Source: an uncultured Hungatella sp. (GTDB lineage: Bacteria > Bacillota > Clostridia > Lachnospirales > Lachnospiraceae). From it: a stretch of 40,964 nt of DNA. Positions 16,662 through 25,333 of the stretch are shown here, in pieces (the stretch's first letter is position 1; each line of letters begins with the position of its first letter). The translations under genes and the position numbers were made by a program. Where the stretch lies: contig CAJUPP010000027.1 of the NCBI GenBank assembly GCA_910588325.1, positions 1 through 40,964 of the forward strand, given 5' to 3'. The notes under the pieces were generated by a model. It did no database searches, was not told where the DNA came from, and was given only the letters and a program-made list of their open reading frames with translations.

Positions 16662-16776
16662 GCACGCTCTCGCTACGTGCAGAGCGTGGCGGTACATAAG
16701 GCGCTAAGAGACAGCACCTAAGTACCGGCGGTCTTCAAGTACCCTGGAGAAAGCAATATCATTCTCTCTCCGGGCT
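16662..16776 (-). other. Cluster of three hairpins; possible structured RNA or palindromic repeat
   Basis: Three hairpins follow each other between the stop of the COG2509 flavoprotein gene and the proB promoter. They lie at 16741-16776 (CCCGGAGA paired with TCTCCAGGG on the minus strand), 16691-16726 (GGTAC/GTACC closing an interrupted stem with GCT/AGC at the top) and 16663-16688 (perfect CACGCTCT/AGAGCGTG, ten-base loop). In the first two, mismatched A-C positions of the plus-strand transcript become G-U pairs on the minus strand. No T tract follows, so none is a standard terminator. No reading frame is present. It could be a 3' end element, a small RNA or a dispersed repeat. Confidence 0.55.
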
Positions 16777-16792
16777 GCGTTATCGAGAAAGG

Positions 16793-18436
16793 TCAAGTGT
16801 TACCTAAATGACATTGGGCGTGAACGGTAACTAAATGGTATCTGCGGGCAATTTCCTCGGCGATTTTTATTCCGTCCATGGCTGCTGAGGTTATGCCTCC
16901 GGCGTAACCGGCGCCTTCCCCGCATGGGAAGAGGCCTTTGATTTCACTTTCAAAGCGGTCGTCGCGGCAGATTTTTACGGGGGATGAGGTGCGGCTTTCT
17001 ATTCCGGCTAAGATGGCATCATATCGGGAAAAGCCGCAGATTATGCGTTCAAACTGCTCGACTCCTTCTATGATGGATTGGGACAGGTAGTCAGGCAGCA
17101 TTTCTTTCAGATTGGCAAACCGGACGTCTCCTTTGAATTCGGGCATTACCTCGCCATAGCCTCTGCTTTCATGTCCTTCCTTAAAGTCACCGTAGAGCTG
17201 AATAGGGATGTTACCATGGCCGTATTCATAAGCCGTCTTCTCCAGATTTCTCTGATATTCTACACCGGCTAATGGGGAATCTCCTGGGAAATCTTCAGGG
17301 GTTATGGTTACGATCAGGGCACTGTTGGCATTCTTTCCGCCGCGGTCATGATTGCTCATTCCGTTGACTGCCAGTCTGCCTGGCTCGGATGAAGCATTGA
17401 CTACATAGCCTCCCGGACACATGCAGAAAGAGTATATGCCTCGCTTCTGACTGGTCTGCCAGGTAAGCTTGTAGGAAGCGGGGCCTAAAAGCTGCCAGAG
17501 TGTGTTTTTCTGATATGATTGATTCTGGCCGTACTGCGCCTCATTGATCATGGACTGGGGATGTTGAATTCTGAGGCCTACGGCGAAAGGCTTGGGTTTC
17601 ATGGGAACTCCCCGGCCAAGAAGCATGGAGAACGTATCCCGGGCGCTGTGGCCTACAGCCAGAACAAAAGTTTCTGCCGGAATATGCTGCTTATGGTTTA
17701 TTATGACTCCGCGAAGTCTTCCGGCTTCTATCTCCAAATCGGTTACCTGGGCATGAAAGATTACGCTCCCGCCCAGGTCTGTGATGTGTTTTCTGATGTT
17801 CTTGACAATCCGGCTTAACACATCAGTTCCGATATGAGGTTTATTTATGTACAGAATTTCCGGATCCGCACCGTGTTCTACCAGGATTTCCAGAACCTTT
17901 TTATTTCGGTTCAACGGGTCCTTTACCAGAGTATTCAGTTTTCCGTCGGAAAAAGTACCGGCTCCGCCTTCGCCGAATTGAACATTGGAGTGTTGGTCGA
18001 GAATACCTTCCAGCCAAAACCGGGTTACCTTTTTTTGGCGGGAGTCTACATCTTCTCCACGCTCCAGAATGATAGGGCAATAGCCTGCTTCAGCCAGCAT
18101 CAGGCCGCAGAATAAGCCTGCGGGGCCGCTTCCGGCAATAACCGGAGGGGTGGAAAGCGGGATGTCTCCGGCTGAGGGAAAGCGGTAGCTGTCCTCTTTT
18201 GTCAGGGTGATCTGGGGATTTTTCAGCTTCTTTATAAGCTGCTGCTGGTTTTCAATCTCCACATCAATGGTATAGATGAACAGAATCTGGTCTTTTTTTC
18301 TGGCGTCTATGGATTGTTTTACAACTTTCCAGGAACGGATACGATTTTGAGGAATCTTTAGAGTTTTCGCCAGTTTGGCAGGAATATCCTCCTTTTTGTG
18401 TGTAACAGGCAGTTTTAATTGGTTAATACGAATCAT
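16793..18436 (-). CDS. FAD-dependent dehydrogenase-like flavoprotein (COG2509 type)
   Basis: This 547-residue protein has an N-terminal domain of about 95 residues ahead of an FAD-binding Rossmann core. The dinucleotide motif GSGPAG lies near residues 102-107, followed by ERG about 20 residues on. VQFGEGGAGTFSDGKL, VLAVGHSARDTF and a C-terminal FPCGEGAGYAGGI closing motif fit the COG2509 'FAD-utilising dehydrogenase' family, whose substrate is unknown. The start is ATG 18436, because GGAGG precedes it by 5 bases; an ATG 12 bases earlier has no site. It overlaps the end of the upstream flavoprotein gene by 14 bases, so the two are translated together. Confidence 0.85.
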   Translation of the reverse strand: MIRINQLKLPVTHKKEDIPAKLAKTLKIPQNRIRSWKVVKQSIDARKKDQILFIYTIDVEIENQQQLIKKLKNPQITLTKEDSYRFPSAGDIPLSTPPVIAGSGPAGLFCGLMLAEAGYCPIILERGEDVDSRQKKVTRFWLEGILDQHSNVQFGEGGAGTFSDGKLNTLVKDPLNRNKKVLEILVEHGADPEILYINKPHIGTDVLSRIVKNIRKHITDLGGSVIFHAQVTDLEIEAGRLRGVIINHKQHIPAETFVLAVGHSARDTFSMLLGRGVPMKPKPFAVGLRIQHPQSMINEAQYGQNQSYQKNTLWQLLGPASYKLTWQTSQKRGIYSFCMCPGGYVVNASSEPGRLAVNGMSNHDRGGKNANSALIVTITPEDFPGDSPLAGVEYQRNLEKTAYEYGHGNIPIQLYGDFKEGHESRGYGEVMPEFKGDVRFANLKEMLPDYLSQSIIEGVEQFERIICGFSRYDAILAGIESRTSSPVKICRDDRFESEIKGLFPCGEGAGYAGGITSAAMDGIKIAEEIARRYHLVTVHAQCHLGNT

Positions 18437-19769
18437 GCTTCCCTCCATTTATGCGGAATATCTTCTCGCAATCTCTTTTTGGCCTGTTTTTTTCCTGCCA
18501 TGGCAGGACAGAGGCACATCTGCCTGCCACGGCTCCGCTGGACCAGGCCCATTGCAGATTATAGCCGCCGCAGATTCCGTCTACGTCCAAAATCTCACCT
18601 GCAAAATAAAGGCCAGATATCTTTTTCGATTCCATGGTTTCTGCATGGACCTCTTTCGTATCCACACCGCCGCAGCATATCTGAGCATGTTCGAAGGAAT
18701 TGACAGAGACTACCTCTGTCTCATACCTCTTTATCTGCTTTATCAACTGTTTCCATTGGGAGGCAGGAACCTGGGAGACCTTTCTGCCGGCCTCTATCCC
18801 TGCAAGTTTTAACAGTACAAGGCCAAGCTTTTTGTTGAACAGTCCAGTTATCCATTGTTCACAAGTTTTGTATTCCATCTGTCTTTGCCGCCTGTCAACC
18901 AGCTCTTCGGTTTCCTGTAATGTCATCTGTGGAAGGAAGTCAATACGGACTTTCACGTGGTACCCTTTATGTAAAGAAACAGATGCGTAGCGGCTGATTT
19001 GAAACACAGGGATTCCAGACAGGCCGTAATCAGTCAACTGCAGTTCGCCTTTCTCTTCTGCCAGAACTTCCCAGGAGTTTCTTTTTCCTTTTGTCTGCTG
19101 TGAAAAAATGTCCAGGGGCTTTTGTACCATCAGAGACACACAGGCTTCCGTACGGATACCGGCCAATTGTTTATAATGATTTTCCCTGCACCGAAGCTGT
19201 ACCAGAGCAGGAAGGGGTGTCACAATTTTATGTCCCAGGGACTGGGCCAGGGCATACCCACTGCCATCAGAACCTGTAACTTTGGCGGCTTTGGAACCGG
19301 CGGCCAGAATCAGGGCATCTCCCTCTATCGGACCCATATTGGTCTGAACAAAGAAGTTCTCGGAAACTCGGACAGATTCTATCTGGCAGTTAAGAAGGAC
19401 CTGCACCTTTTGATGATCCAGTTCCATTCGAAGCACATCCAGGACAGAGGATGCCTGGTCGGAGTTGGGATAGATGTATCCGTTTCGGTCTTTGGGGATG
19501 ATTCCCAGCTCTTCAAAAAAGGATAAGGTGTCTTTCATGGAAAACTGTTCTAAAACCTTTGAGATAAACCCTTTTTGTCCACATCGGTAACACTCTTCTG
19601 CCTGATAGCGATTAGTCAGATTGCATCTCCCGTTCCCTGTGGATAAGAGTTTCTTTCCCACTCGGTCCATATGCTCTAAGATGGTTACCTTGCCTCCGTG
19701 TCTGGCAGCCTGAATGGCTGCCATCATACCGGATGCGCCGCCTCCAATGACTAAAATCTGTTTTTTCAT
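18423..19769 (-). CDS. HI0933/BaiN-like flavoprotein
   Basis: This 448-residue protein belongs to the HI0933 (COG2081) family of FAD/NAD(P)-binding oxidoreductases, which includes BaiN-type enzymes acting on bile acids; its own substrate is unknown. Visible motifs are GGGASG at residues 9-14, the family signature KKLLSTGNGRCNLTN, YGLSGIPVFQISR, CCGGV, and the C-terminal FAD contact LYFAGEILDVDGICGGYNLQWAWSSG. ATG 19769 is chosen because AGAGGA lies 9 bases upstream; a TTG six bases earlier would be too close. It runs 14 bases into the next flavoprotein gene. Confidence 0.88.
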   Translation of the reverse strand: MKKQILVIGGGASGMMAAIQAARHGGKVTILEHMDRVGKKLLSTGNGRCNLTNRYQAEECYRCGQKGFISKVLEQFSMKDTLSFFEELGIIPKDRNGYIYPNSDQASSVLDVLRMELDHQKVQVLLNCQIESVRVSENFFVQTNMGPIEGDALILAAGSKAAKVTGSDGSGYALAQSLGHKIVTPLPALVQLRCRENHYKQLAGIRTEACVSLMVQKPLDIFSQQTKGKRNSWEVLAEEKGELQLTDYGLSGIPVFQISRYASVSLHKGYHVKVRIDFLPQMTLQETEELVDRRQRQMEYKTCEQWITGLFNKKLGLVLLKLAGIEAGRKVSQVPASQWKQLIKQIKRYETEVVSVNSFEHAQICCGGVDTKEVHAETMESKKISGLYFAGEILDVDGICGGYNLQWAWSSGAVAGRCASVLPWQEKNRPKRDCEKIFRINGGKHDSY

Positions 19770-19815
19770 ACTCAATATTCCTCTGTTCGTGTGCCTGTTT
19801 TTTATGGGAGACAGT

Positions 19816-20205
19816 CTAACTCGTATAGGACTCCAGATACTGAAAAACCTCCATCATAGACGGAAACCAGATTCCTTCTCTCAACCGCTCCTGCTCTTTT
19901 TCCGGAAAATCGGTGATTGGAATATGGGTGTACAGGCAGATGGTGGACTGGTCCTGTGAAAATACCAGAAGAAATCCGGTCTCAGACACCAGATAAAACT
20001 GTTCTAAGGGTGCTGTCTGTACTATTGGTTCCACCTGCTTCTGATTGATAACCACCCGGTTTTCCGTCACGGTCTCTGTCTCATAGGTTGTATTGGAAAT
20101 AGCACTCTCCTGCTGTACCTGAGTCCTTGTGGCAAAATACCCTGCTGTCAGGCAGGCAATGGCCATAATAACAAACAGGAATAAGCAGATACCATATTTT
20201 TTCAT
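19816..20205 (-). CDS. Small membrane-anchored protein, possibly BofC-like C-terminus
   Basis: This 129-residue protein has an N-terminal hydrophobic helix (about residues 5-26) that should anchor it with the rest outside the cytoplasm. The C-terminal half (FYLVSETGFLLVFSQDQSTICLYTHIPI, then LREGIWFPSMMEVFQYLESY) resembles the pattern seen in BofC C-terminal-like domains of spore formers, but the match is weak and from memory. AAGGAGG lies 9 bases before ATG 20205. It sits between the flippase and the flavoproteins, with about 45 bases on its downstream side. Function unknown. Confidence 0.7.
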   Translation of the reverse strand: MKKYGICLFLFVIMAIACLTAGYFATRTQVQQESAISNTTYETETVTENRVVINQKQVEPIVQTAPLEQFYLVSETGFLLVFSQDQSTICLYTHIPITDFPEKEQERLREGIWFPSMMEVFQYLESYTS

Positions 20206-20275
20206 GGGATAATCCCTCCTTATAGGTATAGTATCTGCCTGTTATTCCATTTTTAATCATTATAGATTCAGGAAC

Positions 20276-22573
20276 TTACATCAGATGAAGTTTTCGTGCC
20301 ACTGTCAAAAGCCTAGTGCCTCCCGGAAAGCTTTTCATTTCCCGGGCGTCTATGCCTTTTAATTTAATCAGCAGTACAAAATACACCATCACTGCCACAA
20401 GAATCGAAATCAGGGTGCTGATTAAATTTCCTATCTTCAGGGAACATAGGCGGTAAATGCCATAGGCACTGGCCCCCATAGCCGCTGACGCCGCCATAGG
20501 AATCAGGAATGTCTTCACGATCTCTTGACGGTACCGTTTGTATCTGGAAATCGCCCTTGCGTTTAGAATGCAGATGAACAGCGCGAACAAAATATTGGAG
20601 TATAGTACACCATAGATTCCCAGCTTGAATATCCGCAGCATTACATAAAGGATAATCCCATGAAGCACCATGGAAATGGCGGCATTTTTGATGGGGACAT
20701 TCATCCGGTTGATTCCCTGGAGAACGGCATTGGTTACTGTGGAAAGGGAATATACAACCACAGCCGATGAACCTAACAGAGTCATCCGGATCAGCATTTC
20801 ATTATCGCCTCCGGAAAAGAGAAGGTTGCACACCGGAGCAGCCAGCACCGTAAGTCCTACAGCAGAGGGAATGGCAATGATCATGGAAAAACGGATGGCA
20901 TTGGAAATCCGTTCCAGTATCTGTCTTCTGTTCCGCTCTGCAACTGCTCTGGAGAGGGAAGGAATCAGGGATGAAGACAGGGAATTCGCTACGGCAACCG
21001 GAATATTAAAGAGAAGATGATATTTTCCCGAATAAATTCCCCACTGGGATGCGATCTCATTTTCCTGTCCCAGGGAAGACATGACCTGTCCGAATAAAGT
21101 GTTGTCAATCACTGTGCTGCTGTTATAGAGAGTACTGCTTATGATGATTGGCACCACCGTAAAGAACAAAATACTGGTAATGGTTCCATAGCTTTCCACC
21201 TGAGAGATAGGCTCTCTTCTGGCTCTTCGCCTCATGGCAGGCAGACGCAGAAACAGCAAAACGACGAACAGCAGAAGAGCTGTCAAAGCACCTGCACCAG
21301 TTCCCAGAGCGCCTCCGGCCGCTCCAAAAGCGTAGGAATACTCTGTGGATTTGTATACCAGATTAGACCGTACCCCAACCTCAAATAAGGTCCTGGCCGC
21401 CAAAAGGCTGACCACCGCATTGACAATCTGTTCAAAAATCTGGGAGACTGCCGTAGGGACCATGGTGGAATGTCCCTGAAAAAATCCTCTTAAAACGCCC
21501 AGATAAGCCATGATCCATATGGTGGGGGCCAAAACCCGCAGCGCATAGGCACTGAAGGGCATTTTGATGATGTGGCTGGCAAAAAAATCTGCTCCGAACC
21601 ACAGAACACAAAAGCCCAGGCCGCCGGCAACGGTAGCATAAAACAGAGCCGCTTTTAAAATCCTCAGAGAATTGCGGTTCTGTTTTTTCGCCAGTCTTGC
21701 GGACACCATCTTAGACACTGCCACCGGCATGCTATAAGAAGACAGAATTAACAAAATCGAGTAAATATTGTAAGCGGCACTATAATAGCCGTTTCCCTCA
21801 TCTCCGATATAATTTGCCAGAGGAATCCGGTAAAACATGCCGATAAGACGGACAATGATTCCTGCTGCCGCCAGAATACTTCCCTGGACAATAAAATTAG
21901 AACCTGTCTTTTTTCTGGCAGGCTGTTCCTTATTGGGTTCACGAAAATCCAGGTTATCCCTCTGCCTTTTCACAGTTTTTGCAGGAGTCTGACGCCGGGG
22001 GGCAGAGCCGGAGGACGGGTATGGCTGACGGTGTCCATTTCTGGACGGCGCCCTTCTTATGCTGACGGATTCTGATTGTACCGGACGGCTCACAGGGGCA
22101 GCAGACTGCCGATGGCCCTTTTGATATTCTGTAGATTCCGACTGCCGATAACCCTGCCCATATCTTGTAGATTCCGGCTTCTGACGTACCCGCCCATATT
22201 CCGTGGACACCGGCGGCTGACGGCGCTCTGCAGTTCTAAACAGTGAATCTCTGGTTCCATCCGATTCCGGCTGTTGAGAGCGATACATGGTTTCGGCCGG
22301 CGGATTTTTGTAGCCTGCTGTCCGTACCGGCTGCTGATAGCCTCCAGACATAGGACTTTCTCTTCTGGCTCTCTGCTGGCCTGCAGGATTTGCCGCGTCC
22401 CTCTCCTGCTGTCTTTTGTTATCCGCAAACCGATGCCCCCACTCCGTTGTCAGCATGGAGTCAAAGTCACTGTCTGTAGGTACCGTCATTTCCGGCTGAT
22501 GTACATGAGGCGGCTGTTCTATGACACCTATATATTTACTTCTGCTTTGCTTTACTCTAGTTGTCTTTTCCAT
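20276..22573 (-). CDS. MurJ/SpoVB-type lipid flippase with long disordered N-terminal tail
   Basis: This 765-residue protein ends in a polysaccharide-transporter (MATE-like) core of roughly 14 helices from about residue 224. The start of the core (FIVQGSILAAAGIIVRLIGMF, DEGNGYYSAAYNIY) matches MurJ/SpoVB/YtgP proteins that flip lipid-linked wall precursors across the membrane. The first 220 residues are hydrophilic, rich in R, Q, S and P, with three 12-residue repeats, and probably disordered in the cytosol. ATG 22573 is chosen (GGAG four bases upstream); a GTG at 22597 has no site. It overlaps the preceding lipoprotein gene by 17 bases. Whether it serves vegetative wall or spore cortex synthesis is open. 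Confidence 0.85.
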   Translation of the reverse strand: MEKTTRVKQSRSKYIGVIEQPPHVHQPEMTVPTDSDFDSMLTTEWGHRFADNKRQQERDAANPAGQQRARRESPMSGGYQQPVRTAGYKNPPAETMYRSQQPESDGTRDSLFRTAERRQPPVSTEYGRVRQKPESTRYGQGYRQSESTEYQKGHRQSAAPVSRPVQSESVSIRRAPSRNGHRQPYPSSGSAPRRQTPAKTVKRQRDNLDFREPNKEQPARKKTGSNFIVQGSILAAAGIIVRLIGMFYRIPLANYIGDEGNGYYSAAYNIYSILLILSSYSMPVAVSKMVSARLAKKQNRNSLRILKAALFYATVAGGLGFCVLWFGADFFASHIIKMPFSAYALRVLAPTIWIMAYLGVLRGFFQGHSTMVPTAVSQIFEQIVNAVVSLLAARTLFEVGVRSNLVYKSTEYSYAFGAAGGALGTGAGALTALLLFVVLLFLRLPAMRRRARREPISQVESYGTITSILFFTVVPIIISSTLYNSSTVIDNTLFGQVMSSLGQENEIASQWGIYSGKYHLLFNIPVAVANSLSSSLIPSLSRAVAERNRRQILERISNAIRFSMIIAIPSAVGLTVLAAPVCNLLFSGGDNEMLIRMTLLGSSAVVVYSLSTVTNAVLQGINRMNVPIKNAAISMVLHGIILYVMLRIFKLGIYGVLYSNILFALFICILNARAISRYKRYRQEIVKTFLIPMAASAAMGASAYGIYRLCSLKIGNLISTLISILVAVMVYFVLLIKLKGIDAREMKSFPGGTRLLTVARKLHLM
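22100..22207 (-). repeat. Three 36-bp tandem repeats in the flippase tail
   Basis: Three consecutive 36-base units encode STEYGRVRQKPE, STRYGQGYRQSE and STEYQKGHRQSA. The frame is kept, so unit gain or loss would lengthen or shorten the tail without breaking the protein. Confidence 0.8.
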
Positions 22574-23699
22574 GGATCTCCGTCTTGTCGAAATCACTGG
22601 TTGGAATGATGCAGACCCAGGTCTTTCCCTGATTCAAAGTGATTTCTTGATTGTCTACGTTATAATAATGGGTTACACCAAACTGGCCATCCTTTTCCCA
22701 GCTCAAAGGAATCGCCTGGCCATTAGTAATATAATACCCATATTGGCTGGTATGTACATCAATATTTAAATATTCTGTAGTGGCATAATGTCCAGAAGAA
22801 CAGTATTGTATAATCAAATTTTTTACAGCAATAGGACCTTCTGATCCATTATGCACATCTCCATATTGATAGCGGTGATACAGACCGTCTTCCTCCGAAT
22901 ACAGAAAATACGGTTCATTCAGCAGATAGCCTGGAATCACCCTGTAAGCATCCAAAGAATTATCCAGATTGACTTCTTTTCCATCTCTTGCAAAACGATA
23001 ATGTCCCTTGTAGTCTGAAGAGTATTCCTGAGAATATCCTAATTTTTCCATGGCATTCTGCAGCTTCTCAAAACTTGTATAAGCATTGTGGGGGGCCTTC
23101 CTGTCACTGCTGCGGTAGAAAGCTCCGCTTCCTGCTCCCTCGATTCCATTGATATTGTCCACGTCGTCCAGATACGGCCGCGCAAATGTACTCTGACCGA
23201 AATGGGCGTAGATCGCATCGAATTCCCTTGCAAAAAATGTGTAATAGGTCCTGCAGCTTCTGACAGAACCGATTCTGTCCAGATCATCATAGTCCTCAAT
23301 AAGAGCCATATAGCGGTTCATACCGCCTTCCACAGGGGCTTCATAGACCACACCGGCCCGGTTAATTCCATATTGAGGAAGGGCGCCTTTGTCGTTGCTC
23401 ATCATCACTGCCAGAGGTCTGCGGTTTGCCTTTTTTACATCCACCATCTCTCCGGTCAGATAACTTCTGATCTTGCCATCTATTTCGATCCGCTCTTCCG
23501 GCTCTTCCTGATCCTCTGTTTCCTCAGGCTTAAGTTCTGTCTGGTTTTCTGTCTCCTCTATCAGGATCTCCTCTGTCTTGATTACCACTGTCACCGGCGA
23601 ACTTTCCGTAGCCACAGCCTCCAAAGACTTCTTCCCGCACCCGGTCAGAAGAACCACCAAAGCAGCCAGAACAATCATTACCGCATTTCTTTTTCCCAT
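22557..23699 (-). CDS. DUF3048 lipoprotein
   Basis: This 380-residue protein begins with a lipoprotein signal peptide (LVVLLTGCGKK; lipobox cysteine at residue 21), then an acidic linker rich in E and T (about 30-72) and a DUF3048 (YerB-like) domain to the end. Characteristic stretches are RPLAVMMSND, GINRAGVVYEAPVEGGMNRYMALIED, GSVRSCRTYYTFFAREFDAIYAHFG and APHNAY. The family is extracellular, lipid-anchored and of unknown activity. AGGAAGG precedes ATG 23699. Its end overlaps the flippase start, which suggests joint expression and perhaps a role at the cell surface. Confidence 0.88.
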   Translation of the reverse strand: MGKRNAVMIVLAALVVLLTGCGKKSLEAVATESSPVTVVIKTEEILIEETENQTELKPEETEDQEEPEERIEIDGKIRSYLTGEMVDVKKANRRPLAVMMSNDKGALPQYGINRAGVVYEAPVEGGMNRYMALIEDYDDLDRIGSVRSCRTYYTFFAREFDAIYAHFGQSTFARPYLDDVDNINGIEGAGSGAFYRSSDRKAPHNAYTSFEKLQNAMEKLGYSQEYSSDYKGHYRFARDGKEVNLDNSLDAYRVIPGYLLNEPYFLYSEEDGLYHRYQYGDVHNGSEGPIAVKNLIIQYCSSGHYATTEYLNIDVHTSQYGYYITNGQAIPLSWEKDGQFGVTHYYNVDNQEITLNQGKTWVCIIPTSDFDKTEIHGKDN

Positions 23700-23780
23700 T
23701 AGCCTTCCTACCTTTTATCTGATATCGTATTTTCTGTCCTTCCGTGGCATCTGTACTCTCCTGATAACGCTGTGGTTCCT

Positions 23781-24278
23781 TTACCGCCTATAGCCCATTG
23801 TTTCAAGAATCTGTCTCTGCTTCTCTTCCATCAAAAGCCGCTCATCCTCCTCCATATGATCGTAACCGCAGAGATGAAGCATGCTGTGAGCCGTCAGAAA
23901 GGCCAGTTCCCGCTCCATGGAATGCCCATATTTTTCCGCCTGCTCTTCCACTTTGTTCACGGAAATTATAATATCCCCCAGCATCAGCTCCCCTGTCTCC
24001 GGGTTAAAGCAATCGGCAAAATGCTCCTCCACCTCCTCAAAATCAGAAGGCGTCTTATACTCCAGCATGGGAAAGGAAAGAACATCCGTAGGTCTGTCGA
24101 TATCCCGGTATTCCTTATTCACCTGATGGATACCCTCATCATCTGTCAGGAGTACATTTACCTCTGCTTCATAGGGGCATGACTCATAATTCAGAGCACC
24201 TTCCACTATGTCTCTTATGATTTTCTCCCATGGAAGATTCAGTTTTTTTTCTGCCTCATACTCAATATTGACTGTCAT
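23781..24278 (-). CDS. ybeY: Endoribonuclease YbeY
   Basis: This 165-residue metal-dependent RNase takes part in 16S rRNA 3'-end maturation and ribosome quality control. The zinc site is complete: H131, H135 and H141 in AHSMLHLCGYDH. The family motif RDIDRPTDVLSFPM and LGDIIIS are present. AAGGAG lies 6 bases before ATG 24278, which overlaps the phoH stop codon (ATGA). The phoH-ybeY pairing is conserved across bacteria. Confidence 0.95.
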   Translation of the reverse strand: MTVNIEYEAEKKLNLPWEKIIRDIVEGALNYESCPYEAEVNVLLTDDEGIHQVNKEYRDIDRPTDVLSFPMLEYKTPSDFEEVEEHFADCFNPETGELMLGDIIISVNKVEEQAEKYGHSMERELAFLTAHSMLHLCGYDHMEEDERLLMEEKQRQILETMGYRR

Positions 24279-25333
24279 CTGCGTCTCCTTTTTCGTTTTC
24301 CTTTGTCGAAGGAACCTTTTTTCTCCCGCTCATTTTCCTTCTCCGAGTCTTTCCTGCCCTGCCCCTTGCCGCCCTGACTCTTCTTTTCGTAATCGTCATA
24401 GGCCTGTACAATTTTTTGCACCAGAGGATGGCGCACCACATCGCTGCTGGTTAAGTAACAGAATCCGATATCCTCAATATTTTTCAGAACCTTGACGGCC
24501 ACATCCAATCCGGAAGTGCTTCCTCCCGGCAAATCCTTCTGTGTCTGGTCTCCCGTGATGATTACCTTGGAACCAAACCCGATTCTGGTTAAGAACATCT
24601 TCATCTGAGCTGGCGTGGTATTCTGCGCCTCATCCAGAATAATAAATGCATTATCCAACGTACGCCCTCTCATATAGGCCAGGGGCGCCACCTCGATGAG
24701 ACCCTTCTCTGCATTGTGCAGATAACTCTCCGCCCCCATAATCTGGTGCAGAGCGTCATAAAGCGGCCGCAGGTATGGATCTATCTTACTCTGCAAATCT
24801 CCCGGCAGAAATCCCAGCTTCTCTCCGGCTTCAATGGCAGGCCTGGTCAGAATAATCCGTCCCACTTCTCCGTCTTTAAAAGCCTGTATTCCCATAGCCA
24901 TAGCCAGATAGGTTTTTCCGGTTCCTGCCGGTCCGATGCCAAACACGACCATTTTCTTTCGAATCGCATCCACATAAGCCTTCTGGCCCAGAGTTTTGGG
25001 CTTCACCGGCTTTCCGCCTGCCGTTCGGCAGATGATATCCTGATCAATCTCCAGAATCTGGCTGTCATTTTCCGAAAATGACAATGCGATGGCGTAGTCC
25101 ACATTCTGCTGGGTAATCACATTGCCTCTCTTGGATAACTCAATCAGATTGCCAAACACGCTCACTGCCTTTTTTATCATCTCTTCCGGACCAATCACTT
25201 TTAAGCATCCGTCTCTGGACACCATAGTCACATGAAAGGTCCGCTCCATCTTTTTTATATACTCGTCAAACTGCCCGCAGACATTCTTCTCGTGTTCTGC
25301 AGGAATATCAACCATTGTTTCAATTACACTCAT
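24275..25333 (-). CDS. phoH: PhoH-like ATPase with basic C-terminal tail
   Basis: This 352-residue protein has the PhoH ATPase core: Walker A GPAGTGKT at 134-141, Walker B FIILDEAQN near 230, and the ITGDQTQ sensor. A KH-like N-terminal region precedes it. PhoH proteins are P-loop NTPases linked to RNA metabolism, consistent with ybeY directly downstream. The last 35 residues are an unusually charged K/R/G/E tail ending in KRKRRRR, absent from shorter homologues. ATG 25333 overlaps the yqfD stop; AGGAG lies 14 bases upstream, so coupling to yqfD translation is likely. Confidence 0.93.
   Translation of the reverse strand: MSVIETMVDIPAEHEKNVCGQFDEYIKKMERTFHVTMVSRDGCLKVIGPEEMIKKAVSVFGNLIELSKRGNVITQQNVDYAIALSFSENDSQILEIDQDIICRTAGGKPVKPKTLGQKAYVDAIRKKMVVFGIGPAGTGKTYLAMAMGIQAFKDGEVGRIILTRPAIEAGEKLGFLPGDLQSKIDPYLRPLYDALHQIMGAESYLHNAEKGLIEVAPLAYMRGRTLDNAFIILDEAQNTTPAQMKMFLTRIGFGSKVIITGDQTQKDLPGGSTSGLDVAVKVLKNIEDIGFCYLTSSDVVRHPLVQKIVQAYDDYEKKSQGGKGQGRKDSEKENEREKKGSFDKGKRKRRRR

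Noticed and set aside
22100..22207. CRISPR-like repeat array
   Set aside because: The 36-base units are directly adjacent with no spacers and are read in frame as protein repeats.
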